Shown: positions 28,146-37,277 of the stretch, piece after piece
Layout of the letters: every line of letters starts with the position of its first letter
Position numbering within the stretch: position 1 is the first letter of the stretch
Source: an uncultured Paracoccaceae bacterium
GTDB lineage: Bacteria; Pseudomonadota; Alphaproteobacteria; Rhodobacterales; Rhodobacteraceae
DNA: 64,000 bases
Reading direction: 5' to 3'
Assembly: GCA_937138255.1 (NCBI GenBank)
Contig: CAKZOU010000032.1
Span: 1 to 64,000 of the forward strand
Notes under the pieces: generated by a model
Database searches by the model: none
What the model was told of the DNA's origin: nothing
The model's input: only the letters and a program-made list of their open reading frames with translations
Translations under genes and position numbers: made by a program

Positions 28146-28874
28146 TCAGTTCCCCTCAAGGCGGTTTTCAAACAGGGTCGATCGACGCCCGCGCAGCACG
28201 ATGTCAAACTTGTAGGCCACCGTGTCGAGCGGGATCGTGGCGTTCAGATCGAGCGTGGCGGTCAGTTGCTCGATCGCGTCGGGGTCGGGGATCGTTTGCA
28301 CGATGGGGCAGATCGGGATCAGCGGATCCCCTTGGAAATAGCACTGCGTGATCAGACGTTGCGCGAAGCCAGACCCAAAGACCGAGACGTGTATATGCGC
28401 CGGACGCCAGTTGTTGACAAAGTTGCGCCAAGGATAGGCGCCGGGCTTGACCGTGCGGAAAGCAAAGGCTCCGGTTTCATCGGTGATCGTGCGCCCACAG
28501 CCGCCAAAATTGGGGTCGATCGGCGCGAGGTAGGTATCTTTCTTGTGGCGATAGCGCCCGCCGGCATTGGCCTGCCAGATCTCGACCAGGGTATTGGGCA
28601 CAGGGCGCGCATTTTCGTCAAGAACCCGGCCGTGCAAGATGATCCGCTCGCCGATCGGGCTTTGGCCGGGTTGGGCGAAGTTGGTCAGAAGATCGTTGTC
28701 GCCTGCATCAATGTCGGAATGTCCGAAAACCGGCCCGGTCAGTTCGCCCACCGAATTGTCGAGCGAGATCTTGGAATAACTCGGACTGCGCGCGACGCTG
28801 GTCTTGTAGCCGGGGGAATAGGCGGGGGGATGGATGCTCCAGTCCCGCTGATAGAACTGCTCCGGGGATGTCAT
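28146..28874 (-). CDS. pcaH: Protocatechuate 3,4-dioxygenase beta subunit
   Basis: A 242-residue catalytic subunit. Iron ligands are visible: Tyr in GAYPWRNF, and the Tyr/His set in QANAGGRYRHKKDTYLAP and WRPAHIHVSVFG. The domain starts with a normal PcaH N-terminal extension. The enzyme opens the protocatechuate ring between the two hydroxyls to give 3-carboxy-cis,cis-muconate. Its ATG overlaps the pcaC stop by 4 bases. Confidence 0.96.
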   Translation of the reverse strand: MTSPEQFYQRDWSIHPPAYSPGYKTSVARSPSYSKISLDNSVGELTGPVFGHSDIDAGDNDLLTNFAQPGQSPIGERIILHGRVLDENARPVPNTLVEIWQANAGGRYRHKKDTYLAPIDPNFGGCGRTITDETGAFAFRTVKPGAYPWRNFVNNWRPAHIHVSVFGSGFAQRLITQCYFQGDPLIPICPIVQTIPDPDAIEQLTATLDLNATIPLDTVAYKFDIVLRGRRSTLFENRLEGN

Positions 28875-29251
28875 TGGCTTTCCTCCAGTTCGGCGAACGT
28901 GGCCTTTGCCAGTTTGATCGCGTGATTTGCCTTGGGGACGCCCGCATAGACCGCCACATGCAGGAAGGCCTGCATAATGTCGTCTTTGCTGGCCCCAGTG
29001 CGGGCGCAGGCCCGGATATGCATCGGGATTTCCTCGAAATTGCCTGTTGCCGCCAGAAGCGCGAGGGTCAGCATTGACCGCTCGCGGTGGCTGATTGTGT
29101 CATCCGCCCACAAAGTTCCCCAAGCGGATTGGGTGATCAATTTCTGAAAAGGCGCGTCGAACTCCGTCGTGGCCTTCTGGGCTTTGTCGACATAGCTGTC
29201 TCCCAGAACCGAGCGGCGAACCTGAAGTCCGGATTCATAGAGGTCGGACAC
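28871..29251 (-). CDS. pcaC: 4-carboxymuconolactone decarboxylase
   Basis: A 126-residue protein of the CMD/AhpD-like family with the active-site regions WGTLWADDTISHRERSMLTL and EEIPMHIRACARTGASKDDI. It decarboxylates 4-carboxymuconolactone to the enol-lactone. I place the start at GTG 29251, preceded by AGGAG six bases upstream and giving the usual PcaC N-terminus (SDLYESGLQVRRSVLGD); the upstream ATG at 29296 would extend into the regulatory region. First gene of the operon. Confidence 0.9.
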   Translation of the reverse strand: MSDLYESGLQVRRSVLGDSYVDKAQKATTEFDAPFQKLITQSAWGTLWADDTISHRERSMLTLALLAATGNFEEIPMHIRACARTGASKDDIMQAFLHVAVYAGVPKANHAIKLAKATFAELEESQ

Positions 29252-29325
29252 GGCGATCTCCTGTATGTGTTCCCTATTGATATATCCAAAATTCATTTTG
29301 AATATTGCTGTTTTTTACAAAACAC

Positions 29326-29339
29326 ATAACCTGATTGTC
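29326..29339 (+). promoter_or_regulatory. PcaQ-box-like half site
   Basis: ATAACC at 29326-29331 matches the left half of the ATAACC-N4-GGTTAA site recognised by PcaQ in rhizobia. The right half (TGTCAT at 29336) matches poorly. It overlaps the start region of pcaQ in the pcaC/pcaQ divergent gap, the expected place for an autoregulated operator. Confidence 0.35.
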
Positions 29340-30275
29340 ATGAATCTAGACAACCAGCTCCGGCTTCGGCACGTCCGCACCTTTCTTGAAATTGCCCGCG
29401 CGGAGAGCGTCTCTCTGGCGGCAAGCCGTCTGAACATCACCCAGCCGGCCGTATCGCGCAGCCTTCGCGAGTTGGAGGATATGCTGGGGGTGCGGCTGTT
29501 TGATCGGGTCGGTCGCAGCCTGCGGCTCAACGATGCGGGTCGGGTGTTTCAGACCCACGCCAGTGCCTCGATGACCGAATTGTTACGGGGGGCCGAGCGG
29601 CTGAGATCCGAGGGTGGCCCCGCAGCGCGGCTTGCTATCGGGGTATTGCCCACGGCGGCTACCGATTTGGTTCCGGCTGCTGCACTGGTATTTCGCAAGG
29701 ATATGCCGCAGGTGAAATTGAGCATTCACACGGGGCCGAACGGGCTCTTGTTCAACCAGTTGCGCGATGGAGTCGTGGATCTGGTGGTGGGGCGGATGCC
29801 GGAAAAAGAGGCCCGCGCCGGGGTCACATTCCAGCAGCTTTATATCGAAGATGTAGTCTTGGTCTGTCGACCCGACCATCCGATATTGGACTGCCCTACG
29901 CCCGAGCAGAAGATCGAAGCCTATCCTCTGATCCTGCCGACGGCTGAGGCTGTGATCTCGGAAAGCGTTGCGCGATATCTGGCGAGCGTGGGGCTTTCGG
30001 ATATTCAGGCAGCCATCGAAACAGTGGCCTTGCCCGTGGGCCGCAAATTGGTGAGCACATCAGATGCCCTCTGGTTCATCTCGCGTGGTGTGGTGGCGGA
30101 CGAATTGGCGCGGGGGATCTTGGTTGCGGTGACGCTGCCCTCGCCGATCCTGTCCGGGCCAGTTGGCTATAGCATCTCGCGTGCGAGCCCCATCAACGTT
30201 GAACGCAGCGTTTTTGCCGACTGCCTTAAGCGTGTCAAACGAGGGGCTGCCGGCCCGTTGGTCGGGGCATTCTGA
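29340..30275 (+). CDS. pcaQ: LysR-family activator of the pca operon
   Basis: A 311-residue LysR regulator. The N-terminal winged helix includes RHVRTFLEIARAESVSLAAS followed by ITQPAVSRSLRELED, and the effector domain follows (about residues 95-300). It is divergently transcribed from the pcaCHGB-pobA operon, the classical position of PcaQ in alphaproteobacteria, where it activates in response to carboxymuconolactone-type intermediates. The ATG 29340 gives the standard LysR N-terminus; an earlier in-frame ATG at 29265 would add an implausible tail. Confidence 0.86.
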   Translation: MNLDNQLRLRHVRTFLEIARAESVSLAASRLNITQPAVSRSLRELEDMLGVRLFDRVGRSLRLNDAGRVFQTHASASMTELLRGAERLRSEGGPAARLAIGVLPTAATDLVPAAALVFRKDMPQVKLSIHTGPNGLLFNQLRDGVVDLVVGRMPEKEARAGVTFQQLYIEDVVLVCRPDHPILDCPTPEQKIEAYPLILPTAEAVISESVARYLASVGLSDIQAAIETVALPVGRKLVSTSDALWFISRGVVADELARGILVAVTLPSPILSGPVGYSISRASPINVERSVFADCLKRVKRGAAGPLVGAF

Positions 30276-30282
30276 GTGACCT

Positions 30283-30327
30283 GCGCTGGCTAGGCTACGT
30301 TGCGTCAGATCTTGCCAGCGCGGTTTT
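30283..30327 (+). terminator. Probable terminator after pcaQ
   Basis: An 8-bp perfect stem (GCGCTGGC, 30283-30290, and its complement 30314-30321) with a 23-nt loop is followed by GGTTTT. It lies 8 bases past the pcaQ stop codon. The long loop makes it weaker than a classical terminator. Confidence 0.5.
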
Positions 30328-30369
30328 CGTGCGGACTATGGCAAAAGGGTCCACGACGAGGAGCACGAC

Positions 30370-31998
30370 ATGTTTGGTTCGATGATGTTCAAAGATCTTT
30401 TGATCAGCGATTTGATCGTTCATGCGGGACGGTATCATACAGACACAGAGATCATCAGCCGCGAGACCACGGGCCAGATCAACCGGACGACTTGGGGCGA
30501 AGTTGCCATATCCGCGCGAAAACTGGCATCTGCTTTGGAAACGCTCGGCCTGCAAAAGGGCGATCGCGTTGCTACGCTCGCGTGGAACAACCACAGGCAT
30601 CTGAAGATCTGGTTCGCCGTCTCGGGCGGAGGTTATGTGTGCCATACGCTGAACCCGCGACTGCATCCCGAACAGTTTGCCTTCATCTGCAACGATGCGG
30701 CCGATCGGGCGATCTTTTTCGACAAGACCTTCATGCCCCTGATCGCCGGGACGCGCGCACATTTGCGCTCGATCGAGCATTTCATCTTCATGGGCCCGCG
30801 CGACGAAGATGTGCTCAAGGCGATGCCTGACGCGATCTTCTTCGACGAGCTGATCGAGCAGGGCGCGGCGGATTACGAATGGCCGCAGTTCTCGGAACGG
30901 ACGCCTTGTTCGCTCTGCTACACCTCGGGCACGACCGGTACACCCAAGGGCGTTCTTTACTACCACCGGTCCACCATGCTCCACACCTTCGCCATCTCGA
31001 TGCCCGACGGGCTCGGCCTCTCATCGCGCGAGGTTGTCTTGCCGGTGGTGCCGATGTTTCACGCCAATGCTTGGGGCATTCCCTATGCGGCGGCGATGAC
31101 GGGGGCCAAGCTGGTCATGCCGGGGCCGGGGCTGGACGGCGCAAGCCTTCTGGAGCTGATTGATGACGAGAAGGTCACTTTGGCGCTGGGCGTGCCGACA
31201 ATCTGGATGATGCTTCTTGCCGCCGCCGAAAAGGCAGGTTCGCAAATGGCAACGCTCAAGCGCAATGTGATTGGTGGCTCGGCGGCGGCGCCTTCGATGA
31301 TCAAGACCTTCCGCGACAAGTATGGCTGTGACACCGTCCATGCCTGGGGCATGACGGAAACCTCGCCTTTGGGCACATCCAATGTTCCGAAGGGCAAATT
31401 CCTTGATCTCGCGCCCGAAGAGCTGTTTCCGCTTAGGCTCAGCCAGGGGCGCCCGCCGTTCGGGATCGAGCTGCGGGTTGTCGATGAAGCGGGCCAAGAG
31501 CTTCCCCGCGATGGCAAATCCCAAGGGGCCCTGCAATGCCGGGGGCATTGGGTGGTCGAGACCTATTTCGGGCAGGAGACGTCGGCCTTGACTGCCGATG
31601 GCTGGTTCGACACAGGCGACGTGGCCACGCTCGATTCCGATGGCTACATGGTCATCCGCGATCGCACGAAAGACATCATCAAGTCCGGTGGTGAGTGGAT
31701 TTCTACCGTCGATCTGGAAGGGATTGCGCTGTCTTATCCGGGCGTCGCAATGGCCGCAGCGATCGGTGCCGTACATCCCAAATGGGACGAGCGGCCCATC
31801 TTGATCGTCGTCCGCAAAGAGGGGCATGACCCAAGCGAAGGCGAGATCCTCGCCCATTTCGAGGGCAGGGTCGCCAAATGGCAAATCCCCGATGCGGTGG
31901 TCTTTGTTGATGCCATTCCGCTCAACGCAACCGGCAAAATGCTCAAGAATGTCCTGCGGGAGAAATACGGCAACATGCTTATCGAAAGAGGGGCCTGA
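30370..31998 (+). CDS. Acyl-CoA ligase, AMP-forming (fatty-acyl type)
   Basis: A 542-residue adenylate-forming enzyme. The phosphate-binding loop is YTSGTTGTPKGVLYYHR, the TGD region is WFDTGDVATLDSDGYM, the hinge is DRTKDIIKSGGEWIS and the catalytic Lys lies in NATGKMLKNVLREKYG. Its length and motif style fit medium- or long-chain fatty acyl-CoA synthetases, a group that also includes methylmercaptopropionate-CoA ligase DmdB. The substrate cannot be read. The next gene, an aldehyde dehydrogenase, starts one base after its stop, so an aldehyde-to-acid-to-CoA thioester route is likely. Confidence 0.9.
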   Translation: MFGSMMFKDLLISDLIVHAGRYHTDTEIISRETTGQINRTTWGEVAISARKLASALETLGLQKGDRVATLAWNNHRHLKIWFAVSGGGYVCHTLNPRLHPEQFAFICNDAADRAIFFDKTFMPLIAGTRAHLRSIEHFIFMGPRDEDVLKAMPDAIFFDELIEQGAADYEWPQFSERTPCSLCYTSGTTGTPKGVLYYHRSTMLHTFAISMPDGLGLSSREVVLPVVPMFHANAWGIPYAAAMTGAKLVMPGPGLDGASLLELIDDEKVTLALGVPTIWMMLLAAAEKAGSQMATLKRNVIGGSAAAPSMIKTFRDKYGCDTVHAWGMTETSPLGTSNVPKGKFLDLAPEELFPLRLSQGRPPFGIELRVVDEAGQELPRDGKSQGALQCRGHWVVETYFGQETSALTADGWFDTGDVATLDSDGYMVIRDRTKDIIKSGGEWISTVDLEGIALSYPGVAMAAAIGAVHPKWDERPILIVVRKEGHDPSEGEILAHFEGRVAKWQIPDAVVFVDAIPLNATGKMLKNVLREKYGNMLIERGA

Positions 31999-31999
31999 C

Positions 32000-33724
32000 G
32001 TGGACGGCACAGCACTGCAAGCCGACTGGCAGGCGGAATACCAGCAAGCGGTATCGGACCTTGAGGGCCATAAAGACGCTTGGGCCAGGACAACGGTCGC
32101 GGAACGTATGAAGGTCGTTCAGGCGATGAAAAACGCTTTGATGACAGTCGCCGAAGACTGGGCGTTGACCGCAGCCCGCCACAAACTCATCCCAGAAGGC
32201 TCGCCCCTGGTCGGTGAGGAGTGGATTTCAGGCCCCTACGCCGTGATGGCGGCCTTGAACGGTTTGATGACAACGTTTTCCCAGATCGAAGGAAAAGCCT
32301 TCGTCGACCTCCTGCCGATGCGTCGAGTGGTGACGGGTCAAACCGCCATTCAGGTCATGCCGCACAACCTCTGGGAGCGCCTCCTTTTCTCGGGCGTCAA
32401 GGCTGAGATCTGGATGAAGGAGGGGATCAGCGAAAATGCGATCAAGGCACATGCAGCTGTTGCCTATGATGTGCCAATAGCTGAACGCAAGGGAAAGGTG
32501 GCTCTGGTGCTGGGCGCCGGAAATATCAATTCCATCCCGCCTCTCGACGTGTTTCAAAAGGTGTTTCTGGAAAACCAGGTCACGGTTCTCAAGATGAATC
32601 CGGTCAATGAATATCTGACCGATTTCCTCAAGGTCGCGCTTGGCCCCCTGATCGAGCGGAATGCCCTTCGGATCCTCCGCGGCGGAGCCGAAGAGGGCGC
32701 GTGGCTGACCGCGCATCCTCTTATCGAGGAGTTGCACATTACGGGCGCCGCCTCGACCCACGACGCGATCGTTTGGGGGCCGGGCGAAGAGGGGGCCAGA
32801 AACAAGGCCGCAGGCACGCCCAAGACGACCAAACGCTTTACCTCCGAGCTCGGAGCAGTCTGCCCCACGATCATCGTCCCAGGGCCATGGTCTGCTGCGG
32901 ATTTGCAGTTTCAGGCCGAACACGTGGCAACGCAAAAGCTCCATAACTCGGGGTTCAATTGCGTGGCCTGCCAGATGCTGATCATGCCCAAAACATGGGA
33001 CAAGGCGGGCCTCTTCATGGATAGCCTTCGCGCCGTTTTGGGAATGTCGACGCGTCCGGCCTATTATCCCGGAGCGCACGACCGCTTGGCCGTGTTTGAA
33101 GGCTCGACGAAACGGCATCACAAGGTTCACCGTGGTAAAGCGCCGGCTGTCATTATCAATGAGCACGCGGACGACGAATACTTCCGCACCCACGAGATAT
33201 TCGGGCCCGCCCTTTCGGTCAAAGAGATCGAAGGCGAGGATGCAGAGGCCTATCTTGTTGCCGCAATCGACTGGGCGAACGACCACCTATTTGGCACCTT
33301 GGGCGCCAATATCATCATCCACCCCAAGACGATCAAACAAATCGGCAGGATCCGGTTCGAGGAACTCATCGCCGACTTGCGATACGGCACAATCGCGATC
33401 AACGCCTGGACCGGCGTTGGCTTCCTTGTGACAACCTGCCCTTGGGGCGCTTTCCCGGGTCATACGCTCGACGATGTTCAATCCGGCATCGGCACCGCGC
33501 ATAACACCTTCATGCTGGACGAGACGGAGCGCGTGGTGGTCGAACAGCCATGGCGACCTTTCCCGCGTGGCCTAGTCTCGGGGCAGTTTTCGCTTCTGCC
33601 GCGTCCGCCTTGGTTCATAACTCACGAGCGGCAAGACACGGTAGGCAAGCTCTTGACCGAGTTTCAATACAAGCCGTCGTGGTTCAAGCTGCCCAAGATC
33701 TTCTATCACGCGATATTGGGCTAG
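32000..33724 (+). CDS. Large aldehyde dehydrogenase family protein
   Basis: A 574-residue aldehyde dehydrogenase, longer than the usual 480-500. The catalytic Cys appears in SGFNCVACQMLI, the general-base Glu in TSELGAVCPTIIV, and the cofactor region reads VLGAGNINSIPPLD, which is not the common GST pattern. A C-terminal extension of about 60 residues ends in FKLPKIFYHAILG. I chose GTG 32000, one base after the ligase stop and with GAGGGG upstream. It probably oxidises a hydrophobic aldehyde whose acid is activated by the ligase. The substrate is unknown. Confidence 0.85.
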   Translation: MDGTALQADWQAEYQQAVSDLEGHKDAWARTTVAERMKVVQAMKNALMTVAEDWALTAARHKLIPEGSPLVGEEWISGPYAVMAALNGLMTTFSQIEGKAFVDLLPMRRVVTGQTAIQVMPHNLWERLLFSGVKAEIWMKEGISENAIKAHAAVAYDVPIAERKGKVALVLGAGNINSIPPLDVFQKVFLENQVTVLKMNPVNEYLTDFLKVALGPLIERNALRILRGGAEEGAWLTAHPLIEELHITGAASTHDAIVWGPGEEGARNKAAGTPKTTKRFTSELGAVCPTIIVPGPWSAADLQFQAEHVATQKLHNSGFNCVACQMLIMPKTWDKAGLFMDSLRAVLGMSTRPAYYPGAHDRLAVFEGSTKRHHKVHRGKAPAVIINEHADDEYFRTHEIFGPALSVKEIEGEDAEAYLVAAIDWANDHLFGTLGANIIIHPKTIKQIGRIRFEELIADLRYGTIAINAWTGVGFLVTTCPWGAFPGHTLDDVQSGIGTAHNTFMLDETERVVVEQPWRPFPRGLVSGQFSLLPRPPWFITHERQDTVGKLLTEFQYKPSWFKLPKIFYHAILG

Positions 33725-33735
33725 GGTCAGCGCCG

Positions 33736-34047
33736 TCAGCTGTCGGCCCCGAGCTCCTGCTCGCCGCTCCATCCTGCCGCCTTGGCGCGCTCCAGCGCTT
33801 CGGCTTGCACCCGCAGGAATTTCTCGCGCAGATCATCGGGCATGGCGCCGACGCGGAAGCCGTATTTCTCCCACTCGGCGTTGGCCTTCTCCCACAGCGT
33901 CTCGATCCCCTGCGGCAGCCAGCCCTCGCAGGTCTCGGTTTCGGGGAGGATGCCGAAGATCCACGCATCGCGGATGATCTTTCCGGTGGTGGTCATGCCG
34001 CCGTTGATATCCTTGTCGATGCCCACATAGCGCTTGTCGGTCTGCAA
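33736..34047 (-). CDS. Conserved-looking small protein at the end of the cbb operon, function unknown
   Basis: This 103-residue protein follows cbbO by 11 bases on the same strand. It is soluble and charged, with a motif-like opening DKRYVGIDKDINGGMTTTGK and a helical C-terminal half. I do not recognise a domain. Its position suggests a role in RuBisCO activase function or expression. Convergent with the aldehyde dehydrogenase gene, 11 bases away. Confidence 0.65.
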   Translation of the reverse strand: MQTDKRYVGIDKDINGGMTTTGKIIRDAWIFGILPETETCEGWLPQGIETLWEKANAEWEKYGFRVGAMPDDLREKFLRVQAEALERAKAAGWSGEQELGADS

Positions 34048-34058
34048 GGGTCTGTCTC

Positions 34059-36401
34059 CTAGCTGGTAAGTGACGCGAAGAGCGCGGGCAATTTCTCAGG
34101 CAAGCGGTCGACGTGATCGACGATCGTATAGTTGTTGGCCCCGAAGATCCGCTTCACATAGCTGTCGGCGTTGGCGTCGAGGGTCAGGCAATAGGTCACA
34201 ATCCCCTTTGCCGCAAGCTCGCCCACCGCCTTGCGTGTGTCATGCCGCAGGTGCTGGGGATCGCGCTCGTCCACATCCGCAGGCGCGCCATCGGTGACCA
34301 GAAGGATCAGCTTGCGCTGTTGGCTCTGTTTGAGAAGGCCCGCACCCGCGTGGCGCAGCGCGGCGCCCATGCGGGTCGAAAGACCGCCCTTCATCCCGTC
34401 GAGCCGCGCCTTGGCCTCGGTGTCGAAGCGCTGGTCCCAATCCTTGAAGCGGGTGTAATGCACATCGTGCCGCCCGTCCGAGGCAAAGCCATGCACGGCA
34501 AAGGGATCGCCGATCCCTTCGATCGCGGTGGCAACCAGCGTCGCCGCCTCGCGGGTCAGCTCGAGCACGGTCTTGTCGGCGCCCTCGACCGGATCGTTGG
34601 TGCTTTCCGACAGATCAAGCAACACCGTCACCGCCAGATCGCGCGACTTGATGACATTGCGCATGGTGATGCGCGTGTCGGGCTGGGCGCCCATGCGGAT
34701 CGCCACCATCGCGTCGACCGCTGCATTGATGTCGATCTCGTCGCCATCTTCCAGCCCCCGCATTCTTTGGACACCGGCCGGCGAAAGGAGGTCGATGATC
34801 CGCCGGATCCGCTGGGCGACGGGCTTGTGCGCCAAGAGGATATCGTCGATCCGCGCGGGATCACCCTTCCTGGCGCGACGCTCGTAGACAGTCGCCCAAT
34901 CGGGGCGGTAAAGCTGAACCTGATAGTCCCATTCCTGATAGTGATAGGGGGCCGAGATCGGCTCTTTCCCCCACATATCGTTGAAGCTCTCGGTCGCTTC
35001 GCCCGCGTCCTCATAGGGCATGAACTCGTCCTTGCAGACCCAGATCTCCTGCGCGTCGTCGCCCGCGAGCTCGTCATCAACCTCGTTGGCCATCTCCATG
35101 ACCGAGACGTATTTGCGGACCTGCCGCTGCGAGGCAGGGATATATTCGGTGCCGTGCTTGTCCCAGTCGAATTCCTCGAACTCCCAGACGAGGCGGTTGT
35201 CGTCGCGATAGGGGATGCGGATGGCATTGAGGATCCGCAGCGAAGGCACATCGCGGCGGGCGGCGAAGATGTGGAAAAGCTCGAGGCCGAAATGCAACGA
35301 CAGGCTGTTGTCGAGCGGGCGCTCGGCCAGCGCCGTGTGGAAGCGTTCGGCCAGAGCGTCAAGCTCTGGCTCACCGGTCCGCGTGGCGGGATCGTTGAGC
35401 ATGAGGGCAAAGGCCTCGAGGGCCTCGATCGTCGGGTGCTCGGGCCTGCTTTGATGGGGCAGGGACAGGAGCGAGCGCCAGAGTTTGGCGAGGCCCGGAA
35501 ACTCCTGCGCGGCGCAGTATTCCACCCGCGCATCCTCGAGCATCCCGATGAAGAATATCTGCGCGGGGGTCAATTGCTCGGCCGAGATCGCAGCGCGGGA
35601 ATACTGGATATGCGCGGCCAAGTGGGCCGACATCGCGCGATATAGCTCGTGGCCCGAGACCCCGCCGATATCGTCCACCGCATCGGGCAGGTGAAAGACA
35701 TGGGTTTCCAGATAGGGGCGGAATCCTTCGAAATCGCCGACCGTGGGGCGGAGAAAGAAATCCCGCGCCCAGAGCGCGCGGAGATAGAAGTTCAGCTTGC
35801 GCTGGGTGTCGATGAAGAGCGTGCCGCGCCGCTCCTGCTGCAAGACCTTCCGCGCATCCGGGCTTTCCAGCGCGAAATAGCGGGTGAGGTTCTGAAGGTC
35901 GGTGCGATAGGCCTCGGCCCCAAAATTGGCCCAACGGCGCAGGCCCGAGAGGGTGAGTTTCGACAGAAGCTCGTCGATCTGGCCGAGCATGGGCCGCAGG
36001 CCACGCGCGGCCTTGGCCGAGAGGTGGTGGATCAGCTGAAGATAGCCCCGCAGAAGCTCGGGGTCGCCAAGGCGGCGGGCGGCGGTGGGGAGCGAGGCGA
36101 AGAGGAGGGCGATGACCTCGCCCGAGGTCATGCTGGCGAGCTTCATCGCCGCTTCGAGGCAATCGCGCAGGATATCCTCGCCGCATTCCTTGACCACGGC
36201 GGGCATATTCTCGAGCCAGGCCAGCACCAGATCATGCCCGCGCCCGAGGTTGCCGAGGCCGCGTGCCGCTTCGAGATAGATCGCAAGCCCCGCGGGGCTC
36301 ATCACCCGGGCCGCGTCGTGATAGATCGCGTCGAGATTCGCGAGCGCTTCGGGCGGCGCCTTGGCGAAGATGGGGCGTAGGTCGTCGAGCGTGAGGGTCA
36401 T
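34059..36401 (-). CDS. cbbO: RuBisCO activase subunit CbbO (VWA domain)
   Basis: A 780-residue protein related to NorD/CbbO. The C-terminal von Willebrand A domain (about residues 590-775) has the metal-ion-dependent adhesion motif DLSEST and a later TDGAPADVD site. The N-terminal two-thirds is the helical CbbO region. CbbO works with the hexameric AAA ATPase CbbQ, bringing the motor to inhibited form I RuBisCO to release tight-binding sugar phosphates. The gene begins 12 bases after cbbQ. Confidence 0.93.
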   Translation of the reverse strand: MTLTLDDLRPIFAKAPPEALANLDAIYHDAARVMSPAGLAIYLEAARGLGNLGRGHDLVLAWLENMPAVVKECGEDILRDCLEAAMKLASMTSGEVIALLFASLPTAARRLGDPELLRGYLQLIHHLSAKAARGLRPMLGQIDELLSKLTLSGLRRWANFGAEAYRTDLQNLTRYFALESPDARKVLQQERRGTLFIDTQRKLNFYLRALWARDFFLRPTVGDFEGFRPYLETHVFHLPDAVDDIGGVSGHELYRAMSAHLAAHIQYSRAAISAEQLTPAQIFFIGMLEDARVEYCAAQEFPGLAKLWRSLLSLPHQSRPEHPTIEALEAFALMLNDPATRTGEPELDALAERFHTALAERPLDNSLSLHFGLELFHIFAARRDVPSLRILNAIRIPYRDDNRLVWEFEEFDWDKHGTEYIPASQRQVRKYVSVMEMANEVDDELAGDDAQEIWVCKDEFMPYEDAGEATESFNDMWGKEPISAPYHYQEWDYQVQLYRPDWATVYERRARKGDPARIDDILLAHKPVAQRIRRIIDLLSPAGVQRMRGLEDGDEIDINAAVDAMVAIRMGAQPDTRITMRNVIKSRDLAVTVLLDLSESTNDPVEGADKTVLELTREAATLVATAIEGIGDPFAVHGFASDGRHDVHYTRFKDWDQRFDTEAKARLDGMKGGLSTRMGAALRHAGAGLLKQSQQRKLILLVTDGAPADVDERDPQHLRHDTRKAVGELAAKGIVTYCLTLDANADSYVKRIFGANNYTIVDHVDRLPEKLPALFASLTS

Positions 36402-36413
36402 GGGCGCGCCTCG

Positions 36414-37223
36414 TCAGACGAAGAAGGTCTCCACCGCGGCCTGCAGTGTCTGGCGCATATCAGGATCGTCGGTCAGCGGCGTCACGAGGGTCATCTGGCA
36501 GGCGGCGACCGGATCGACACCGGCGGCGATCATCTGGGCCGCATAGACCAGAAGTCGGGTCGAGATGCCTTCATCGAGCCCGTGGCCCTTGAGGTTGCGG
36601 GTGCGGTGGGCGACCTGAATGAGCCTGGTCGCGGTCTTGTCGTCGATCCCGGCCTCGCGGGCGACGATCTCGGCCTCGACGGCGGCTTCGGGATAGTCGA
36701 AATCTAGCGCGGCAAAGCGCTGTTTCGTCGATTGCTTGAGATCCTTCATCAGCGACTGGTAGCCGGGGTTGTAAGAGATCACGAGCTGGAAATCGGGATG
36801 CGCCTGCACCAATTCGCCCTTCTTGTCGAGCGGCAGCTGGCGGCGGTGATCGGTCAGCGGGTGGATGACGACGGTGGTGTCCTGCCGCGCCTCGACGATT
36901 TCATCGAGATAGCAGATCGCGCCGATCCGCGCGGCGGTGGTCAGCGGGCCGTCGTTCCACTTGGTGCCGTCCTTATCGAGAAGGAAGCGGCCCACGAGGT
37001 CGGAGGCGGTCATGTCTTCGTTGCAGGCGACCGTGATGAGCGGGCGGCCGAGCTTCCACGCCATGTATTCGACAAAGCGGGATTTGCCGCAGCCTGTCGG
37101 CCCTTTGAGCATCACCGGCATCCGGTTGGCATAGGCCGCCTCGTAGAGCGCGACCTCGCCCGAGGTGACGCGATAGTAGGGCTCGCGCGCGACCTTGTAT
37201 TGTTCGGTGTTCTGGGCGTTCAT
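36414..37223 (-). CDS. cbbQ: RuBisCO activase AAA ATPase CbbQ
   Basis: A 269-residue MoxR-family ATPase. Walker A is [13 protein letters not shown] near residue 42, Walker B is [11 protein letters not shown], and sensor 1 lies in [12 protein letters not shown]. It forms ring hexamers that remodel RuBisCO with CbbO. It lies 54 bases after cbbS, and a strong hairpin fills that gap. Confidence 0.95.
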   Translation of the reverse strand: MNAQNTEQYKVAREPYYRVTSGEVALYEAAYANRMPVMLKGPTGCGKSRFVEYMAWKLGRPLITVACNEDMTASDLVGRFLLDKDGTKWNDGPLTTAARIGAICYLDEIVEARQDTTVVIHPLTDHRRQLPLDKKGELVQAHPDFQLVISYNPGYQSLMKDLKQSTKQRFAALDFDYPEAAVEAEIVAREAGIDDKTATRLIQVAHRTRNLKGHGLDEGISTRLLVYAAQMIAAGVDPVAACQMTLVTPLTDDPDMRQTLQAAVETFFV

Positions 37224-37245
37224 CTCGGCTGCTCCGGTGGGTGAC

Positions 37246-37272
37246 CCCGGCCCCGAAGGGGCAGGGGCCGGG
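37246..37272 (-). other. Hairpin between cbbS and cbbQ
   Basis: A perfect 9-bp GC stem (CCCGGCCCC, 37246-37254, and its complement 37264-37272) encloses a 9-nt loop. On the minus strand no T-run follows. It probably protects the cbbLS part of the mRNA or slows read-through, giving more RuBisCO than activase. Confidence 0.65.
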
Positions 37273-37277
37273 AAGGT

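Noticed and set aside
29251-29296. ATG 29296 start for pcaC
   Set aside because: GTG 29251 has AGGAG at ideal spacing and gives the usual PcaC N-terminus; the longer version enters the regulatory region.
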